NCBI GenBank assembly: GCA_964513415.1
Contig: CAZEMX010000038.1
Span: forward strand, 1 to 14,690
Source of the DNA: Methanomethylicus sp964513415
Lineage (GTDB): Archaea > Thermoproteota > Methanomethylicia > Methanomethylicales > Methanomethylicaceae
Direction: 5' to 3'
DNA: 14,690 nucleotides
A program made the translations under genes and the position numbers. Below are positions 13,662-14,690 of the stretch, piece after piece (the stretch's first letter is position 1; every line of letters starts with the position of its first letter). The notes under the pieces are model-generated. The model made no database searches and was not told the DNA's origin. It saw nothing but the letters and a program-made list of their open reading frames with translations.

Positions 13662-14690
13662 GACACCAACTCCACATTGGCTCCCATCTCCGCCAGGTCC
13701 TCGAAGAACGACGGGTAGCTCTTCGAGACGCACTCCGCATTCTTTATGACGGACACACCATCGGATGCCAAAGCAAGGACTGCGCATGCCATGGCGATGC
13801 GGTGGTCGCCGGCAGGGTCTATCGTCGCGCCCCTTGTCGCGCCGGCGCCTCGGATGGTCATCCAATCGTCACCAGTCTTAATCGAGGCGCCCATCCTGAT
13901 GAGCGTTTCTGCAGTCGTGGCTATCCTGTCGCTCTCTTTGTACCTCAGCCGCCGGATGCCGGTGATCCTAGTCTCCCCCTCTGCTCTCGCGGCCACTGCT
14001 GCCAGCACTGGCACGAGGTCGGGGACCTGCGCCGCGTCTATCTCGATCCCCTTAAGAGGCGACTTCGCGGCGGTGACCGAACTGCTGGTGCAGGAAGTGG
14101 CAGCGCCCATCCGGCGGAGCATGTCCACGGCGGCGACATCGCCCTGCAGCGAGGGCAGGCGGATCCCCCGAACCTCGACCGCGCCGCACAGCGCTCCGGC
14201 GGCAAGCATGAACGCGGCGGAGGAGAAGTCGCCCTCCACCTCGAAGGATGCGGGGCGGAGCGGCTGGCGCCCCGGCACCGTGAACAACCCCGACGCAGTA
14301 TGGAAGACAGCCTCGGCCCCGAATGCCCGCAGGACCTCGATGGTCATGTCGACGTAGCGACTCGACTCCAGCGGGCTGGTCAGGCGGATTGTGGCGTCGC
14401 GCCTCGCGTGTGTGCACATGATGAGCAGGGCAGATATGAACTGCGAGCTGACGTCGCCGCGTATGCTCGCGCTCCCGCCCTCTGCCCCTCCTCCCAACAC
14501 CATGACGGGAGGGAGGCCGCTCCCCCCCTTCGAGAGGCACCTGGCGCCCAGTGAATTCATGGCCACGAGGAGCGCGCCCATCGGCCTCCTCCTCAGCTGC
14601 TCATTACCGGTGAGCGTGGTGGGACCGTCGGCGTAAGCCGAGATCGCTGTGAAGAGCCGCAGGGCAGTGGCGGAACCGCCGCAGTCCACG
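13658..14690 (-). CDS. aroA: 3-phosphoshikimate 1-carboxyvinyltransferase (EPSP synthase), N-terminus off the window
   Basis: Joins shikimate-3-phosphate and phosphoenolpyruvate to EPSP, the step before chorismate synthase. 344 C-terminal residues are visible; the complete enzyme has about 420-430, so roughly 80 are missing at the right edge. The first residues, DCGGSATALRL, match the family's N-A-G-T/S-x-x-R phosphate loop, with GGSA in place of GNAG. Further motifs are LRRRPMG, SSQFISALL, SRYVDMT, EGDFSSAAF, DLVPVLA (catalytic aspartate), RLRYKESDRI and DHRIAMACAVLA. It is the first gene of the operon seen here and overlaps aroC by four bases. In archaea a shikimate kinase or shikimate dehydrogenase gene often precedes it, outside this window. 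Confidence 0.96.
   Translation of the reverse strand, partial: VDCGGSATALRLFTAISAYADGPTTLTGNEQLRRRPMGALLVAMNSLGARCLSKGGSGLPPVMVLGGGAEGGSASIRGDVSSQFISALLIMCTHARRDATIRLTSPLESSRYVDMTIEVLRAFGAEAVFHTASGLFTVPGRQPLRPASFEVEGDFSSAAFMLAAGALCGAVEVRGIRLPSLQGDVAAVDMLRRMGAATSCTSSSVTAAKSPLKGIEIDAAQVPDLVPVLAAVAARAEGETRITGIRRLRYKESDRIATTAETLIRMGASIKTGDDWMTIRGAGATRGATIDPAGDHRIAMACAVLALASDGVSVIKNAECVSKSYPSFFEDLAEMGANVELVS

Noticed and set aside
1..14690. CRISPR array or insertion sequence
   Set aside because: No regularly spaced repeats, no inverted-repeat-bounded transposase and no cas-like gene were seen.

Overview
The window looks like a chromosomal piece of a GC-rich euryarchaeon, probably in the Thermoplasmatota/Methanomassiliicoccales neighbourhood. 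The grounds are a headless complex-I-like gene set with a split J subunit, an archaeal TATA box, GGTG-type ribosome sites, frequent GTG starts, a CCA-less tRNA gene and an aroA-aroC-pheA-tyrA cluster. The lineage is inference from style and content, because no marker gene is present. A 100-N run flanked by a perfect 55-base repeat shows that it is a scaffolded draft, perhaps metagenomic.

Region 1 (1-7936) holds two divergent half-operons for one membrane complex. On the minus strand lie J-N, J-C, K, an M/N-type antiporter-like subunit and L, which runs off the left edge. On the plus strand lie A, B, C, D, H and I. Both halves start from a 72-88 bp spacer with a palindromic TATA box (3998-4005). 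Complex I and F420H2 dehydrogenase have lost the nickel site. Here subunit D keeps both cysteine pairs that bind the Ni-Fe centre (RVCGIC...H and DPCFSC), and subunit B has the hydrogenase-type CNGC pair. I read the locus as a group 4 membrane-bound [NiFe]-hydrogenase with a complex-I-like membrane arm. Electrons would pass between the Ni-Fe site, the 4Fe-4S clusters of B and I and probably ferredoxin, coupled to ion pumping by H, K, L and the M/N-type subunit. No NuoE/F/G or FpoF/O and no hyp maturation genes are visible. D is broken by the N gap and by an apparent one-base loss in a G run; both look like sequencing or assembly defects.

Region 2 (7987-9808) carries a secreted, membrane-anchored staphylococcal-nuclease-type protein and an MFS transporter. 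Their relation to the hydrogenase is unknown.

Region 3 (9809-10646) has little coding: short, broken reading-frame fragments on both sides of an intact tRNA-Pro(GGG), which has its own TATA box and an oligo-T stop.

Region 4 (10647-14690, minus strand) is an aromatic amino acid operon, transcribed aroA, aroC, pheA, tyrA. It runs from shikimate-3-phosphate through EPSP and chorismate to prephenate and on to the Phe and Tyr precursors. aroA is cut by the right edge. tyrA has no ordinary start codon in front of its nucleotide-binding motif.
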